A stretch of 64,000 nt of DNA, from assembly GCF_905163445.1 (NCBI RefSeq), contig NC_053184.1:11160001-11224000 (forward strand), in the 5' to 3' direction. A program made the position numbers and the translations under genes. Source of the DNA: Pararge aegeria (lineage: Eukaryota > Arthropoda > Insecta > Lepidoptera > Nymphalidae). Shown here in pieces: positions 34,569 to 46,490 of the stretch. Within the stretch, counting starts at the first letter, position 1, and each line of letters opens with the position of its first letter. Below the pieces are notes generated by a model that was not told the DNA's origin, made no database searches, and worked only from the letters and a program-made list of their open reading frames with translations.

Positions 34569-35003
34569 GAATAGTACGAGGAAAAAAAACACGTGGGGCA
34601 GTCTTTGGGAACAGCCGATAATAAGTACCTAAAAACTAAATCTATGTACAAATAAGTATATACAGTAGGTATACATATAGCTCATGGAAAGCGTGCGATG
34701 ACGATGACGCGAATACTGAATAGTACAAGGAAAAAAAACACGTGTGGCAGTCTTTGGGAACAGCCGATAATAAGTACCTAAAAACTAAATCTATGTACAA
34801 ATAAGTATACACAGTAGGTATACATATAGCTCATGGAAAGCGTGCGATGACGATGACGCGAATACTGAATAGTACAAGGAAAAAACACGTGGTGCAGTCT
34901 TTGGGAACAGTCGATAATAAGTAAAAACTAAATCTATGTACAAATATACACAGTAGGTATACATATAGCTCATGAAAATCGTGCGATGACGATGACGCGA
35001 GTT
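34569..35003. repeat. 149-bp tandem repeat, about 2.9 units
   Basis: Units start at 34569, 34718 and 34867. The first two are nearly identical over 149 bases; the third has small deletions and ends at 'gatgacgatgacgcgag'. Each unit has an A-run, 'cacgtgg', 'agtctttgggaacag' and 'gtacaaataagtata'. The minus-strand open frames read from it are by-products of the repeat. Confidence 0.9.
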
Positions 35004-35383
35004 ACATGATTTTTGTTCACCCAAAAAGTGCTCAAGGCGCCTAAAGATGTCACTTCAAAAACGCGCGTGTCTAGATACATCTCTTGACCTTGGATGGCAA
35101 GCCAGCTACCGAACAGGCGGCAAGTGGACGGAAACCGGAGCTTAAACTGTAGTGTATGAATTCGATAAGCCATTACCCATTATGCATGGTTGAGTCGTTG
35201 ACACCGTCACTGCGACGTCACTTTCTAACGGGAAACTCTTTGAAATTCCATTAGTCTTCATTGAGGGTCATTATAACGAACGTAAAGTTGGTTTATACCT
35301 ATTTATTGTTGGACGTTTAAGAAAAAGATAAATAAATAAATAAATAAAAATACTGCGACAATTTATACGTAATTTATGTGTAT

Positions 35384-35425
35384 AACACACACTACGCTTA
35401 CTTTGGCGTAAGCGTAGCTTGTGTT
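35384..35425. repeat. 18-bp inverted duplication, 6-nt spacer, in a SINE
   Basis: Arms 35384-35401 and 35408-35425 are inverted copies with two mismatches around TTTGGC. The right arm (GTAAGCGTAGCTTGTGTT) is the normal SINE sequence; the left is the extra copy. Confidence 0.8.
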
Positions 35426-35554
35426 AAGATGACTGATTAATATTTTTATGAATAATATGCATAAATACTTATAATAACAAATAAACAGCCAGACACTGAA
35501 AAACATACATGTTCATCAAAAAATTTCCAGTTGCGGGAATCGAACCCACGCAAC

Positions 35555-35611
35555 CCAGATTGGCGCAACCCTTTCTGAGTCCAAAACTCAGAAAGGGTTG
35601 CGCCAATCTGG
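35555..35611. repeat. Perfect 26-bp inverted duplication, 5-nt spacer, in a SINE
   Basis: Arms 35555-35580 and 35586-35611 are exact reverse complements around CCAAA. The right arm corresponds to the SINE head between the B and A boxes; the left arm is an inverted extra copy. Confidence 0.95.
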
Positions 35612-36119
35612 CGTCAGATCGATCTATCGCTCCTACATCCAAAGCCCATTAGTATTAACTGTCCCACAACTGGGAACTTTCCTGCGCTCACACAGGAATT
35701 TAATAAGAATTTTCAAAATTCAATATTAATTTATTTCATTCCAAAAATAAATAATTACAGAGTAATTAACCGATTACAGAGTGGTAACAAGTAGAGTATC
35801 TATCCATTTAAAATAATGAATATTGAATATTCCATAAACGATCGAGTTAAAAAAAAAATCGAGTTATTATAAACAAAAAGTGGATTAAACAGTCGACTTA
35901 CAAGAAATGGTCATAAATTAGTGACATCTGCATATCGTCTGCGAAAGGTACAGAAGTTATTTGTTGGATTGAGTATAAGCTTTTATATTATGATTCCTAA
36001 GGAAATTTTGGACCTGCCAATGCAGAAATTTAAAGAATAAATTTAAAGTTAAAACACAATCATTACAGCGAGGTTCTGGTTAGTATACAATTGATGAATT
36101 TCTTAATGAAAAGGTTGCT

Positions 36120-36345
36120 TGGAAGCATCCGGCTCCGCTTTCATCTCTCACAAGATAGAAAAATGAATGTTAAAATGTAAATTTTTGATGTTGGAAAATA
36201 GCAACTGCTGAGTTTCTTGCCGGCTTCTTCTCGGTAGAATCTGTCTTCCGAACCGGTGGTAGAGTCACTACAAACAGAAAGACATGACGTTTCAAAAGTG
36301 CTTATATGAGGCCTACTTGAAATAAATGAATTTTGATTTGTTTTG
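36120..36345 (-). mobile_element. Dispersed LINE-tail-like repeat H
   Basis: Contains 'ggctccgctttcatctctca', 'actgctgagtttcttgccgg' and 'gaaataaatgaattttgatt'. The same blocks appear reversed at about 18600-18880 and partly at 59500-59650. The TTGATTTGTTTTGAATTTTTGAATT end resembles a decayed LINE tail. No coding sequence. Confidence 0.5.
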
Positions 36346-37926
36346 AATTTTTGAATTAGTTTGAATCTAAACAATTACAGGCCGAGAGCTTTCCAGTAAT
36401 TTTTATTTAACCCTGTGTAGTTGTAAAAATAAACTACTCACGATAGTTAAAATTCTAAGATTATTACACAATTTGTTATTGATTGTGCGAGGGACTATAT
36501 TTTCTATAGCCAAGTAGCATTGCGTTGTTCCGGTCTGCAGGGCCGGTGTAATTGGCACATGTGGCTTAACTTCTACGCCTCAGGTATGCTTTAAATAGCT
36601 TGAAATCTTCAGTACGTCAAACTGTAATTTCTGTAATAATTTCAGCCTCCATATAAAAACAAATACATTTCTCACCAACTATAGAAACATTTAGGGAAAC
36701 CTATAAATATTAAGGCCGCCAAATTGTATACGTTGTTTTGTTAAACTTTCCTTTTTTATGTACTTTTTGTGGTGTGCAATAAAAGAATATTCATTAATTC
36801 ATTCATTCATTCATTGTTTATTTCTCATCTTAGACTAGAGTAGACGCCATTACTACATTACACTACACTGTATCCATTGTTTAGCTTGTGAGTAAAATTT
36901 CAGTATATACCTACGGAGGGCGGTGGGCTGGTTAGCCCTGGTAAGAGTTGACCTGTTTATAGTAAATGGTTTTAAATTTACTCTCAGGTGCCATCTGCTT
37001 GGTCCGAAAATTAGTTTTATAAATATTATTACAAAAACATTCTTTGTAAAGGGTATAGTGGTACGGAACTTAAAGAATGACGCTAACAGGCGTCAACCAT
37101 TACTACGTGATGTTTATAATAAGAACATCTCTCGGGTGAATGACTCTACGAATTAGGAACGGTTAGTGCCTACCTACCTTATCATAACTAGACATGGTCT
37201 CTGATCAGGGCTGTCAAATTAATCTAGTTTTAGAAGTAGGTAGAATGTAGAAGATGGGTAGGTACCTACTTCGTAGGTAATATTTAAATTACAGACACTA
37301 GTAAACTACCTCGGATTGCATAAATTCTAAAGCTTCTTTAACATACCATTATTTATTGTGCCATTATGTCCGTATGTTAATAATTTGGATCGTGTCATTA
37401 TTGCCAGTTTTCACTAACCCTAGGCATCGCGTTAATTGAATCGCCTAATAATTTATGCGATGTCTATAGAAAAATAACGGTTCACCAACTCTTAAGTGAT
37501 AACTATTGGTGGATAGTTGATTATGCCTAGAAATCTCCTTAGATTAGGCGTTACTTATTTAGGCATTGCTTTATTTGTCGTTAGTGAAAACGGGCATAAA
37601 AGTAACAAGAAAGTTTGCGACTAAGCATCGCAACAATTTTCGCCTGTAGTTTAGCAGTAAGCTGATTTGTCTTCTCGCTCAATGTTCAGGATCGTTTAAT
37701 GACAACGCTTATGCGTAGCTTTTTAATTTATCTTTGATGATAAGGTAGTTTTATAACTACATCAAAGACTGCTATTGGTAACGTGTTTTTATAATTTTAC
37801 ATTGTGTAAGATAAAAGATCCCAGAGAAATCCAACTCGTATGGACAGCGTTCGGAAAACTTCGTGATATGTGTAATCCAAAATCCCTCAGTGCCTGAAAA
37901 CCAAAGCCTTTCAAAGATGCGGGGGT

Positions 37927-38005
37927 CTGAAACGTGGTTTCTTACTATGGGCCACATAGGAAGACTCAGAGTTATCAGCGGGCGATGGAGGGAGCTGTTA
38001 TGAGT
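37927..38005 (+). mobile_element. RTE-like LINE internal fragment
   Basis: Short piece reading ETWFLTMGHIGRLRVISGRW, the block that precedes the IRNEE segment seen at 8842-9150 in full RTE-like elements. Inactive. Confidence 0.5.
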
Positions 38006-38395
38006 ATCGGTAGTAAGATTTTTCAACACTTTTTTAGTTAAATTAAAGTGTCTAAATAAGTATACGTGCCTTTTATAATTGCCTGCGGATCGTAAGATTC
38101 TTGGTTTGATTCTTGTCACGTTGAGCCTGAAAGGTTGCGAGCTTAGGTATAGGTTTATCTGGCAAGAAATTTTTAATTCAGTCCGGAGTTAGAATATCTT
38201 ATTGTTTCAACCATGTCCCTCGGAGAAGTCCGAAAGCGGTAGAATGTGAGTATAAAAATCACTAAAAAGTTTCCCATACCTCATTGAAGCAGCGTGATGA
38301 ATCTCAGCTCTTACTTATCTTCCTAGCAGTGGGACTTTAAAATGATGATACACCTATCTAGTATCTACATAATTGGATAAAAGTACCAAAGAGCA

Positions 38396-38620
38396 AAGTC
38401 AAAGTCAAAGTCAAAGTCAAAGTCAAATATTTCTTCATTAAAATGGGCACATAGATGGCACTTTTGATGTGTACATAACATGTAAAATGTGACATAGGAG
38501 TGAGTTGATGGCGATAAATAAATCCGTCAACTTAAAACTACGAGGGTTCTAAACGCGCCCTGGTCTAAGAAGAAGCCCACAACAAACTTAGCCGGTTGTT
38601 ATATATATGCTTTTTCTTAT
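38396..38620 (+). repeat. (AAAGTC)n with attached dispersed repeat
   Basis: About six AAAGTC hexamers followed by 'atatttcttcattaaaatgg', 'agatggcacttttgatgtg', 'gtgagttgatggcgataa' and 'gaagaagcccacaacaaac'. The hexamer is probably the tail of a retroelement read in reverse. Confidence 0.55.
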
Positions 38621-39062
38621 AACCACATAGGGAGTATTGATTGAAAAATTCTAAAACCGTAGTTACCTTGGAAATTCTCGGACGCTCGCTAGGAAAATCT
38701 TAATAATGACGATAATGAACCGTTGCTAATCTTAGATCGAGGTGGCTGCTAAGGTCAGCGATGATTTGTCACCTAACAAGCAGAGCGGAACGATGTAGGT
38801 AGGTACCCACTTACCTGCGAGCTTCCGCATTATTCTCCACAAGAATCAGGTTTCGTCGAAATTGGATACTATCCCACACTCCCCCAGCCTTGGAGCGAAG
38901 TAAATGTTTCAGAAATAAGTAATTAAATAGCTTCTTTAAGTTTGAACAGCAAAGATAAGGTTAATTGGTTACACCTAAGTATTATTGCAGTTGATATTAT
39001 TATGTACATCAGTGCACGATAATATGTACCTGATTATAAAACAGTATTATTCTGCGACTTAA

Positions 39063-39308
39063 TATTCTACGCCAATATACACATCGCCGCCATAAGCCCC
39101 AAAGTAAGCGTATCTTGAGTTATGGGTACTAAGATGACTGATAATTTTTTTTATGAATAATATACATAAATATTTACTTTCTACATATAAACACTCGGAC
39201 GCTGAAAAACATTCATGTTCATCATGCAAACATTTTCTAGTTGTGACAATCAAACCCACGGCCTTGGACTCAAAAAGCAGGGTCGCTGCCCACTGCGCTA
39301 ATCGCGTC
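39063..39308 (-). mobile_element. SINE family A, near full length
   Basis: Minus copy with 'ccccaaagtaagcgtatctt', 'cggacgctgaaaaacattca', a decayed B box ('gacaatcaaaccc') and 'cactgcgctaatcgcgtca'. Older than the copy at 51340 by its mismatches. Confidence 0.75.
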
Positions 39309-40756
39309 AAAATTAAAATTGTATTACAGTGTAAATATTGCTTAATATGTAGTGTATGTCCTTAAAATGTCTATCAATAAGTTCAAAGTTTATATAAAAC
39401 GTAAGCTTATAGAAAAATCATATTATAATATCAAGGATTACATGTATGATAAAAAAGCTTGGGTATGAAATGCTCTAACTTCATAGCTAAACATTAACTC
39501 AACTGTGAGATCGTGATAACAAGACTCAGGTCGCATTTGGAACCCTCTTAGCTTTAGTTTTAAGTTAACAAAATATGCAGTTATCACCATCACCTAACAT
39601 TAGTGTCAAAATGTTAAATGTACGAACGCTTCATAAGTGCCTCTGTTAAGGGCTACATAAATAAAAAAAAATTGAACTTGAATTAGAATTTGTTCTACAA
39701 TTTTAGAGCCTGTTATACCAGTAACCAGTTAAGTTATAAGTAGGTAGTGGTATGAAGGTAGTGGGTTCTCGTTAAGAGATAATTCTCATATTTCAATAAG
39801 ATTAAGAAGCGGTATCGTAACGCTAAACAGAAGCGCTACTAGGCAGCATGCTACTATTGTTCTTAACGTGATGATAAACCTATCTAGCATCCAGGTAAGG
39901 TATAGCCTATAATAGCCTTGCTCTATGAATGGGATATTCAACACTGAAAGAATCGAAATAAAATAAAATAAAAAAAAACCAGGAGTTCCTGAGATCATCG
40001 CTTTCAAGTTAACAAACAAACAAACTCTTTAGCTTTAAATATCTTATATCTTTAAACGAGCAATTCTTGTACATATATAATTGGAATCTCGGAATCGGCT
40101 CCAACGAATTTCATAAAATTTAGTATACAGGGGGTTTCGGGGGCGATAAATCGATCTAGCTAGGATTCATTTTTAGAAAATGTCATTTTAATCGTGTTTT
40201 CCGGTAATAACCGATTTGGTGCAACGAAGTTGCACGGGTCAGCTAGTTAAGTATAATATAAGATATCACGTGGTGCAAATCGTAGCAATACTGGATAAAA
40301 GCTGCAGTTGTTAATTCCTGGTCTGCTGTCATCTGCATAAGTTTTTACAACCGGAATTTTCTAATTTTGTGATATAGGTATATTAAGAAAGCGTGTTTGC
40401 AACTTTTTAGAACAGTTAATAAATAAGGCAGCAGCAATTCATAACTGTCGCCTCTAACTGCGACCAAGGCCCTGGACCCTGGTGTACACAAGTATTTAAT
40501 ATTAGGTATAGTACGTACTTTCAACTACACTAAACTTTGGTACTAATCTTCGGTAGGTCAGTTAAAGGTAACAGTAGGTATGAGCCAGTTTACTTGGATT
40601 GACGTTGTTTACCTAATCAGTTTTTATATTACAAGGTTACGCCAATAATCATGCTCGGCGTGCAGATTGGTGATTGCAGTGCTATCGCTCGGCCCCCCGA
40701 TAACGCTGCCGCTCAGGGATTTGGGGTTTAGTGGTAGTATGGTATGGTTGAAGTGG

Positions 40757-40940
40757 TGGTAGCCCAGTAGGTAGGATTTCGACTTCACTATCAGGTGGGC
40801 GAGTTTGAATCCCAGCACGCACCTATAACTTTTCTAAGTTATTTGTTAAAGGTGAAGGAAAACATCGTGATGAAACCTGCATACATGAGAGGTCTGTAAA
40901 GTCCACCAATACGCACTAAGCCAGAGTGGTGGACTAGGGC
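40757..40940 (+). mobile_element. SINE family B
   Basis: Head 'gtggtagcccagtaggtagg', B box 'gagtttgaatccc', 'agcacgcacctataactttt', 'ggaaaacatcgtgatgaaac' and 'ccagagtggtggact'. The 3' tail is lost where MITE-like sequence begins. Confidence 0.7.
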
Positions 40941-40984
40941 GATTCTCGAGGATCCTTTCGTGCTTCTTCAGGAAATAATAATTA

Positions 40985-41089
40985 CTATCTGACATTGCCC
41001 TTTCCTCATGTGCCATACATGCACATTCAATTTTATGCCATCTTCCTTTTTTATGCATACCCTGGTCAAAAACCCTGTGTACGCCACTG
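40985..41089 (-). mobile_element. hAT MITE, truncated copy
   Basis: The right 50 bases ('ttatgcataccctggtcaaa' and the CGCCACTG end) match the left end of the element at 31413 in reverse. The opposite terminus is not found, so the left boundary is approximate. Confidence 0.5.
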
Positions 41090-42052
41090 TATATAAGTAA
41101 ATTATCCTTCTGCGTTATATGTAGGCCGCCTATGGCGCAAGTAACGAAGAGAAACGAGGTGATAAACGTCCGATTCATACCACAAACTTGCAATTGATGA
41201 ATTTTAAAATGTGTCTCATTTCCATACATGCTGTAGGAAATTTGAATGCAACGGCATCACGCTGCGCTTAGTCAGCTTATAATATCTGTGTGTCCTGCGC
41301 ATAATTTATTAAGGCCTACATAAAAAACTATGCACAGGGTCTGGAAAAATCAAGGGACAAAAATACCTACGGATTAATTATTATTTCTGCAGTCGATATC
41401 TCTACATATGGCTTACTATTTGTTGCTCGCTTACCAACTTCGTCCGTGTTTATCTCGTTTCTTATCCAGAGGGAAACGTTCGATTTCCTGGTTAAAAAAG
41501 TATGTCTATGTTACTCTCCGTCCTTTCAACTAACTCTATGCCAAAAATCAAGGTTGCTCGACTGGTTGCTTAGTTAGTAAACAAACAAACAACATTTACA
41601 TGCTACATTGTTTTACTGTAAGCTACTATTTCTTTTCCTTTGTTATACGTGCCATTAAGTGTTTCTTCTTCTTCAAACATATTTTTGCATTAATAAAGTT
41701 TTATGGTTATAAAGGTTATTCAGTGCAAAATATATTGTATGTACAAGGAAAGGGTCTGGCTATTGCATCCATTTTACAAGCCATTTAATCAAGTCTTGAT
41801 AAATAGTAGAAAGCCAAACCTAAGCATCACCTTAAATGGAAATAATCTAAAATGTTCTCGACTCTGTTTCACAACTTAAACCGCCACGTCAGCATTTCGT
41901 GATTCAATCAATGGTTACATTGGATGTGGGTGTAGTCGTTATCCAGCAGAGGGAAAACACGCCGTATCTACATGTCCAACTAGGCCTCCTACGTACCAAC
42001 ACGGTGCGACGCAGTTAAATAAATTTACGTGACTAAAGCGATCCGTGGTTTT

Positions 42053-42140
42053 TTTTTTTACAGAAATAATTGACGGATCGAACAGATGGAAAACCAATCG
42101 CCTATAAACAGGGCAAGAATAAGCAGGGCATGCGAGAAAC
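42053..42140 (+). repeat. Dispersed repeat F, fragment
   Basis: 'aataattgacggatcgaaca', 'accaatcgcctataaacagg', 'gcagggcatgcga'. The same order occurs at 47938-48175 in CCT2 intron 2. Confidence 0.5.
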
Positions 42141-42224
42141 TCGTCCTGAAACTTTCAACTGTGTTCAACAACCTAAAGTGAAGGTGTTAAGCCTCACGTG
42201 CCTATAATTGGGTGCTCAAAGACG

Positions 42225-42350
42225 ACTGGACCATTTCTTCCCTCAGAATGAGAAGGGGTTAGACCATAGTTCACTACGCTGGCCAAGTGCGGATTGGTAG
42301 AATACCTATAATATGGAGAACTCTCAAGCATGCACGTTTTCCTTCACCGT
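42225..42350 (-). mobile_element. SINE family B, partial
   Basis: Reversed copy: 'ccctcagaatgagaagggg', 'acgctggccaagtgcggatt', 'agaactctcaagcatgcacg', 'ttttccttcaccgtt'. Head and GATGAT tail missing. Confidence 0.6.
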
Positions 42351-42699
42351 TAAAGGATATTTAGTTAGCTTAAGATATAGTATTACTAAAGACAACCTAA
42401 CTTCCTAGGTAAATATTTTTTTATATTTTAAACATTATTTAGGTATCTACCCTAGACAAGTGAGACTGAACGAATAGAGTATTTTGCTTCAGAGTAGCAG
42501 TAATTATTGTTTATTGTTGGCATTAGTTAACCAACATTAGTAACCTGAATACTAACAAGTGGAGCAATCGGAATGCTGGGCGTGTAGCATGCCTACCTAC
42601 ACTTAGCAAGAATTCATAATACACAATAGCCAATAATAGTACTTGCCTACTTATTCAATCATTCTTCAAAACTTCCTTACTAGGTCCGGATTTTTTCCA

Positions 42700-42965
42700 A
42701 TTCAATTGTTGCTCTAGAGCGAAGGTTTGAGGACCTTCCTAGCGCAATGGTGTTATATGTGTAGTGGAGTTGTTGGTTCGATACCCGACGGGGGCTATTT
42801 TGGAATTCATAATTAAAGAAAAAATTTAGTCTGGTGGGAAGCTTCGGCTGGGGCCTAGTTACCAACCTACCGACAAAGACACACCGCCAAACGTTGTGGT
42901 ACGATGCCACGTAGAATCCGATTCAAATACCTATCCCAAACAGGTTAGCCCGCTACCATCGTAGA
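42700..42965 (+). mobile_element. tRNA-SINE-like element E
   Basis: Head with B box 'tggttcgatacccgacg', body 'tctggtgggaagcttcggct' and 'accaacctaccgacaaagac'. Partial relatives occur at about 33730-33850 and 47868-47920. Its A box region ('cctagcgcaatgg') is consistent with tRNA origin. The 76-codon minus frame is spurious. Confidence 0.5.
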
Positions 42966-43654
42966 CTGCATCACTTACCACCACTAGAGATTGCAATCAA
43001 TGGCAGACTTGTAGTAGAATAAAAATAAATCAAAGAAGCATATATCTACAAACTTTCTGCTTTCTAACACCGAGCAGCACGGCTAGCATAGGCAGAAGAT
43101 AAAAATCTTACTCTCTATTCTTTTCACGCACGTTTCGTTATGACAACGGAACTCCTTCGAATTTTGACTATTTTTTTTATTGTACTCTCTCGGGTTGTAA
43201 CTGATGAGCGCTACTCTTAATATGTATTCAGCATTATAGACACGTACAATAGTTAAGTATCATTAGTAGGTACGCATGTTAAATAGCAGTTTGGTATCAG
43301 GTTCTAAGGTCAATCGACGGGAGCCGCTGCTAATTCTTTTTACGCCAAGCATTTTGATTGCTTTTGTCGGAATCAAATGGACTTCATTAAGCGATTAGTT
43401 AACCAACACCCTTTCGTTTCGAAAGCACTTCGACCTCAATGGACATTAAAGAGGTAGAAGTGGGAGGTATAGGCTTGGATTACACCTAGTGGAGCTTAGA
43501 ACTACTGCACTGCCGGAGATTCTCTTTTTTAAACTTAATTTTTTGGCGACTTTTAATCTCGAAGACATACCAACCCCAACCAATGTGAAATGATATCAGT
43601 CTTTACTACTGATAACAGACCGTAAAAGACGTCAATGTTGCGAACTAGCTGTCC

Positions 43655-43870
43655 ATCCTTACTAATATTATAAATGAGTTTGTTTGTCCTTCCTTCACGC
43701 CCGGACAAAGCAACCCATCAACATGATTTTTGGCATAGTTACTTGGAAGAATAGAGAGTAACATAAGCTAAGTTTTATACCATAACATCTGAGAATAAAC
43801 TGTTCCCTCGGCATTTATAAAAAAACCGTAATAAACGCGTACGAAGAACGCGGGCAATAGCTAGCTAATA
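43655..43870 (+). repeat. Dispersed repeat C, near full length
   Basis: 'tactaatattataaatgagt' at the start, 'gtttgtccttccttcacgcc', 'ataaactgttccctcgg' and the end 'gcgggcaatagctagct'. Confidence 0.6.
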
Positions 43871-46106
43871 ATACACATGCTAGGCAGTCTGGTAGGTCAT
43901 CATAATAGGTAAGACTGCATAAAGGAATCTGGCAAAAAAGTGTAGAATCTAAATATTTTCAGTTTATTAAATAAAGCCTTTGTTTAATTTAATCAATTTT
44001 GCACATTGGGTACTTGATAATATGACTTTGCTGTGTTATCATGACTATACACTGATAAACACTTAAGATCTAGAAAAGGCTGATAAGAATTACTCATCGG
44101 GACTAAATTTGACGGGTTTTTTTTTCTTATACAAAACAACCAGATAAAGATAATATAGATTTAATATACAACATCGACTTACACATTAACTATGAAGACA
44201 CTATTAGAAAATGAAGGACCTTACACCTTGTACATTAAACAGAATTGTTGGTCCCATTGGAAAACAAATAAGAAATGCAAAAAATTAATTAAACAAAAAC
44301 GTAATATTTGAGTTAAGACCATCATTTCTTAACTATTAGGTTGTATTAGCAAAATTAAATACTTTAAACAAAACCTCAACTACAAAACCTTGAATCTTCA
44401 AAATTAAAACTGACAATACATTTAGCTTGATTTGAGTGAGAGCAACCCCAACTGGGCTCTAGTTCTCCATTGCATTTGATATGATAATACTGGAATATTA
44501 AACTGTTTACCACAGTTTGTGAAAAAAAAATGTCAACTTGTACGTCAATTTTTATATCGAGAAACAAAATTATTGGATTTTGTGTATCTAAAATCAAAAT
44601 TTCTTAGAGACTTAGACTCCTGATGGATTTGTCTAAGTGCAGAACTAAAAAGAATAATAAAATATTATTATATGCCCAACTCTAGGTAATTTAAAGAACA
44701 ATGGTCTTAGACACAATGTTAGAATAAATTTATTACAAACTAAAAGAAGTAATCACCCTAATTTGTGCTACAGTTATTTATACAATTTGTGCTTAGTAAA
44801 TGGAATTTATATATAGGCAACATACATAAGCAACATTGATCATTTGATGATACATATTTTTTAAAACAAATAACTAAGTATGTATATAGTTATACAGAAA
44901 TACCCTTCGCTGTAATATTGTAATAGTGTAGAATATAATAAGTTTTATGGCTAATTCATATGAATAATAAATAACATCTTCAAAATATCTCAGACAATGT
45001 TTTAGGTCACTTAGTTTTATAATTTCACAGTTAAATGAAAGTTAATTACTCATGCTAAAGTGCATAAAGCTCAATGTGTTTTACTTATGACATTTATTGT
45101 CAAATTAAGAGCCCAAAGGCCTAGCACAGAACTTTGGCAGCAACAATGTAAGTCTCTTTTTTTTTTAAATTGACTGAGTCTCTTTTGTAATGAAAATATA
45201 GTGAGTTAACTACTTTGTATACACATTGAGAATACCAGCAAATAAACAAAGTTGATCTAGCCTACCACAGGCATAGGGTGGAGATCCACACCTAACCAAA
45301 TTGCTGTTGCCATGTTGACTCACTTTATTTTGCACATTACAGATCTAATTTTGTCCAAGCATACAGTATTGCAAGGGTACCATATAAATACATCCAAAAA
45401 CAATATTGTGAAAATCACAAAGTAATAATAAAAAGTTCAGTGATAAACTGAGAATTATTGTAACACTTTTTCAAATAAAAATATATCCCTCCAAAGATGA
45501 TAACATCATGTCTTAATGATGTCTTATTCCTTGACACAGGCCTTGTTTCTCTCGTAAGAAAGGGATATAAAGTATTTTTATAGTAGCATGGTGCAAGTGA
45601 CTTCATATGTACATATCTCAAACACTTACACTGAAAAGCTAACTCCTTTTACTCTTTGTCTAGTGTGTGAGAGAATAACGGGCATATATACAGAAACCTA
45701 ACCATGTTACAATGAATAAACTGTAGGCCCATACATAATAATAATTAGGTAGTGTCAAGTCAGAGACCTCTATTTTTATGTTTCAGCAGTAGACTAAGAA
45801 GCTAGTAATTGTAAAATTTACCTGTATTAGTATCAGTTGGCCACTGTATTATTATATTTATAATATTGCCTTACAAAAATAGTTGTGTATAATATAGCTC
45901 AAAGACATAAAGCACTGGTCTCACTGTATAATTAAATTTTAGAGATTTTGTAAACAATTCTTAAACAGTTACAAGAAAATATATATATATGAATTTGTTA
46001 ACATGCCTCAACTCTGAAGGTAAAAAATTATAGTTTCATTTAAAATCAGTCAAGTGTCAGTATTTCGTATGAATCATGTGGTAGCTGATATTTCAATTTT
46101 GGAGAA
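43871..46106 (-). other. Probable long 3' untranslated region of the VAMP gene
   Basis: AT-rich and nearly free of the SINEs and LINE pieces that fill the flanks, which is unusual in this window. It directly follows the VAMP stop on the minus strand. Several TTTATT (AATAAA on the minus strand) occur, for example at about 44728-44733. That it is transcribed is inferred. Confidence 0.4.
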
Positions 46107-46490
46107 TTATCGACCTGCTGGCTCATTGGCAGCTGGTGCTATAGTTGTTGTTGTTGGAGCTGGTGCAGAACTGCCGCTGCCGCTACCGGACGTCGCCCAA
46201 ACGATGATAATGATAAGTAGGATCGCTCCTACAGCACCAATAATTAACATCATTTTTAAGTTTTGCCACCAATACTTTCTTTTAAGTTTACCAGCCTGCT
46301 GTTCAAACTGTGCCGCCCCATGCTGTAAGGCATCCGCTCTGTTGTCCAATTCGGACAATTTCTGGTCCCTCTCCAAAACTTTCTCGACATTGACACGCAT
46401 AATTCCAACAACTTCATCCACCTTCGCCTGTGTCTGGGCTAAACGCTTATCGCTTACCCTTGTTCCTTGAGTTCCACTTGGATTCTCCAT
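46107..46490 (-). CDS. VAMP2: Vesicle-associated membrane protein / synaptobrevin (R-SNARE)
   Basis: A single-exon frame of 127 aa. The SNARE motif covers about residues 15-75 (RLAQTQAKVDEVVGIMRVNV, then EKVLERDQKLSELDNRADAL). R41 in VLERDQ is the zero-layer arginine that defines R-SNAREs. The juxtamembrane KLKRKYWWQNLK is the usual basic-aromatic patch, followed by one membrane span at about 80-103 and a short luminal tail rich in Ser, Gly, Pro and Thr. It would sit in vesicle membranes and pair with syntaxin and SNAP-25 type Q-SNAREs to drive fusion. It is nearest to VAMP2/3 and Drosophila Syb/nSyb; the short N-terminus lacks the long proline-rich head of mammalian VAMP2. The start has a good context (gaaaaATGG). 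The absence of introns is notable, and a retrocopy cannot be excluded, though the frame is intact. Confidence 0.92.
   Translation of the reverse strand: MENPSGTQGTRVSDKRLAQTQAKVDEVVGIMRVNVEKVLERDQKLSELDNRADALQHGAAQFEQQAGKLKRKYWWQNLKMMLIIGAVGAILLIIIIVWATSGSGSGSSAPAPTTTTIAPAANEPAGR

Larger units (their letters stand above)
35376..35618 (-). mobile_element. SINE family A carrying two inverted duplications
   Basis: Minus-strand family A copy: 'agatgactgattaatatttt', 'gccagacactgaaaaacata', 'cagttgcgggaatcgaaccc'. Compared with the intact copy at 51340-51600, two pieces of its own sequence are present a second time in inverted form, at 35384-35401 and 35555-35580. The second replaces part of the head between the B and A boxes. 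Confidence 0.8.
36346..43654. other. Long intergenic stretch, repeats only
   Basis: No gene supported over 7.3 kb. Pieces recognised: repeat D near 36500-36600, ATTC microsatellite near 36780-36815, an RTE-like fragment at 37927-38005 ('gaaacgtggtttcttactatg'), a hexamer run at 38396-38430, SINE A at 39063-39308, SINE B at 40757-40940 and 42225-42350, a MITE end at 41089, repeat C at 41420-41595, a repeat at 42053-42140, and a tRNA-SINE-like element at 42700-42965. Long minus open frames here (37772-38119, 40846-41229) overlap repeats and have no recognisable domains. Confidence 0.55.

Noticed and set aside
34569..35003. CRISPR array
   Set aside because: Direct tandem repeat without spacers, in a eukaryotic genome.
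34791..35024. 77-codon minus-strand repeat protein
   Set aside because: It is read from the 149-bp tandem repeat and contains no domain or codon signal.
37772..38119. 115-codon minus-strand gene
   Set aside because: Overlaps an RTE-like fragment on the other strand; no recognisable domain, start context or neighbouring exons.
40846..41229. 127-codon minus-strand gene
   Set aside because: Runs across a SINE B tail and a truncated MITE; no domain seen.
46054..46470. 138-codon plus-strand open frame
   Set aside because: It is the antisense of the VAMP coding exon.
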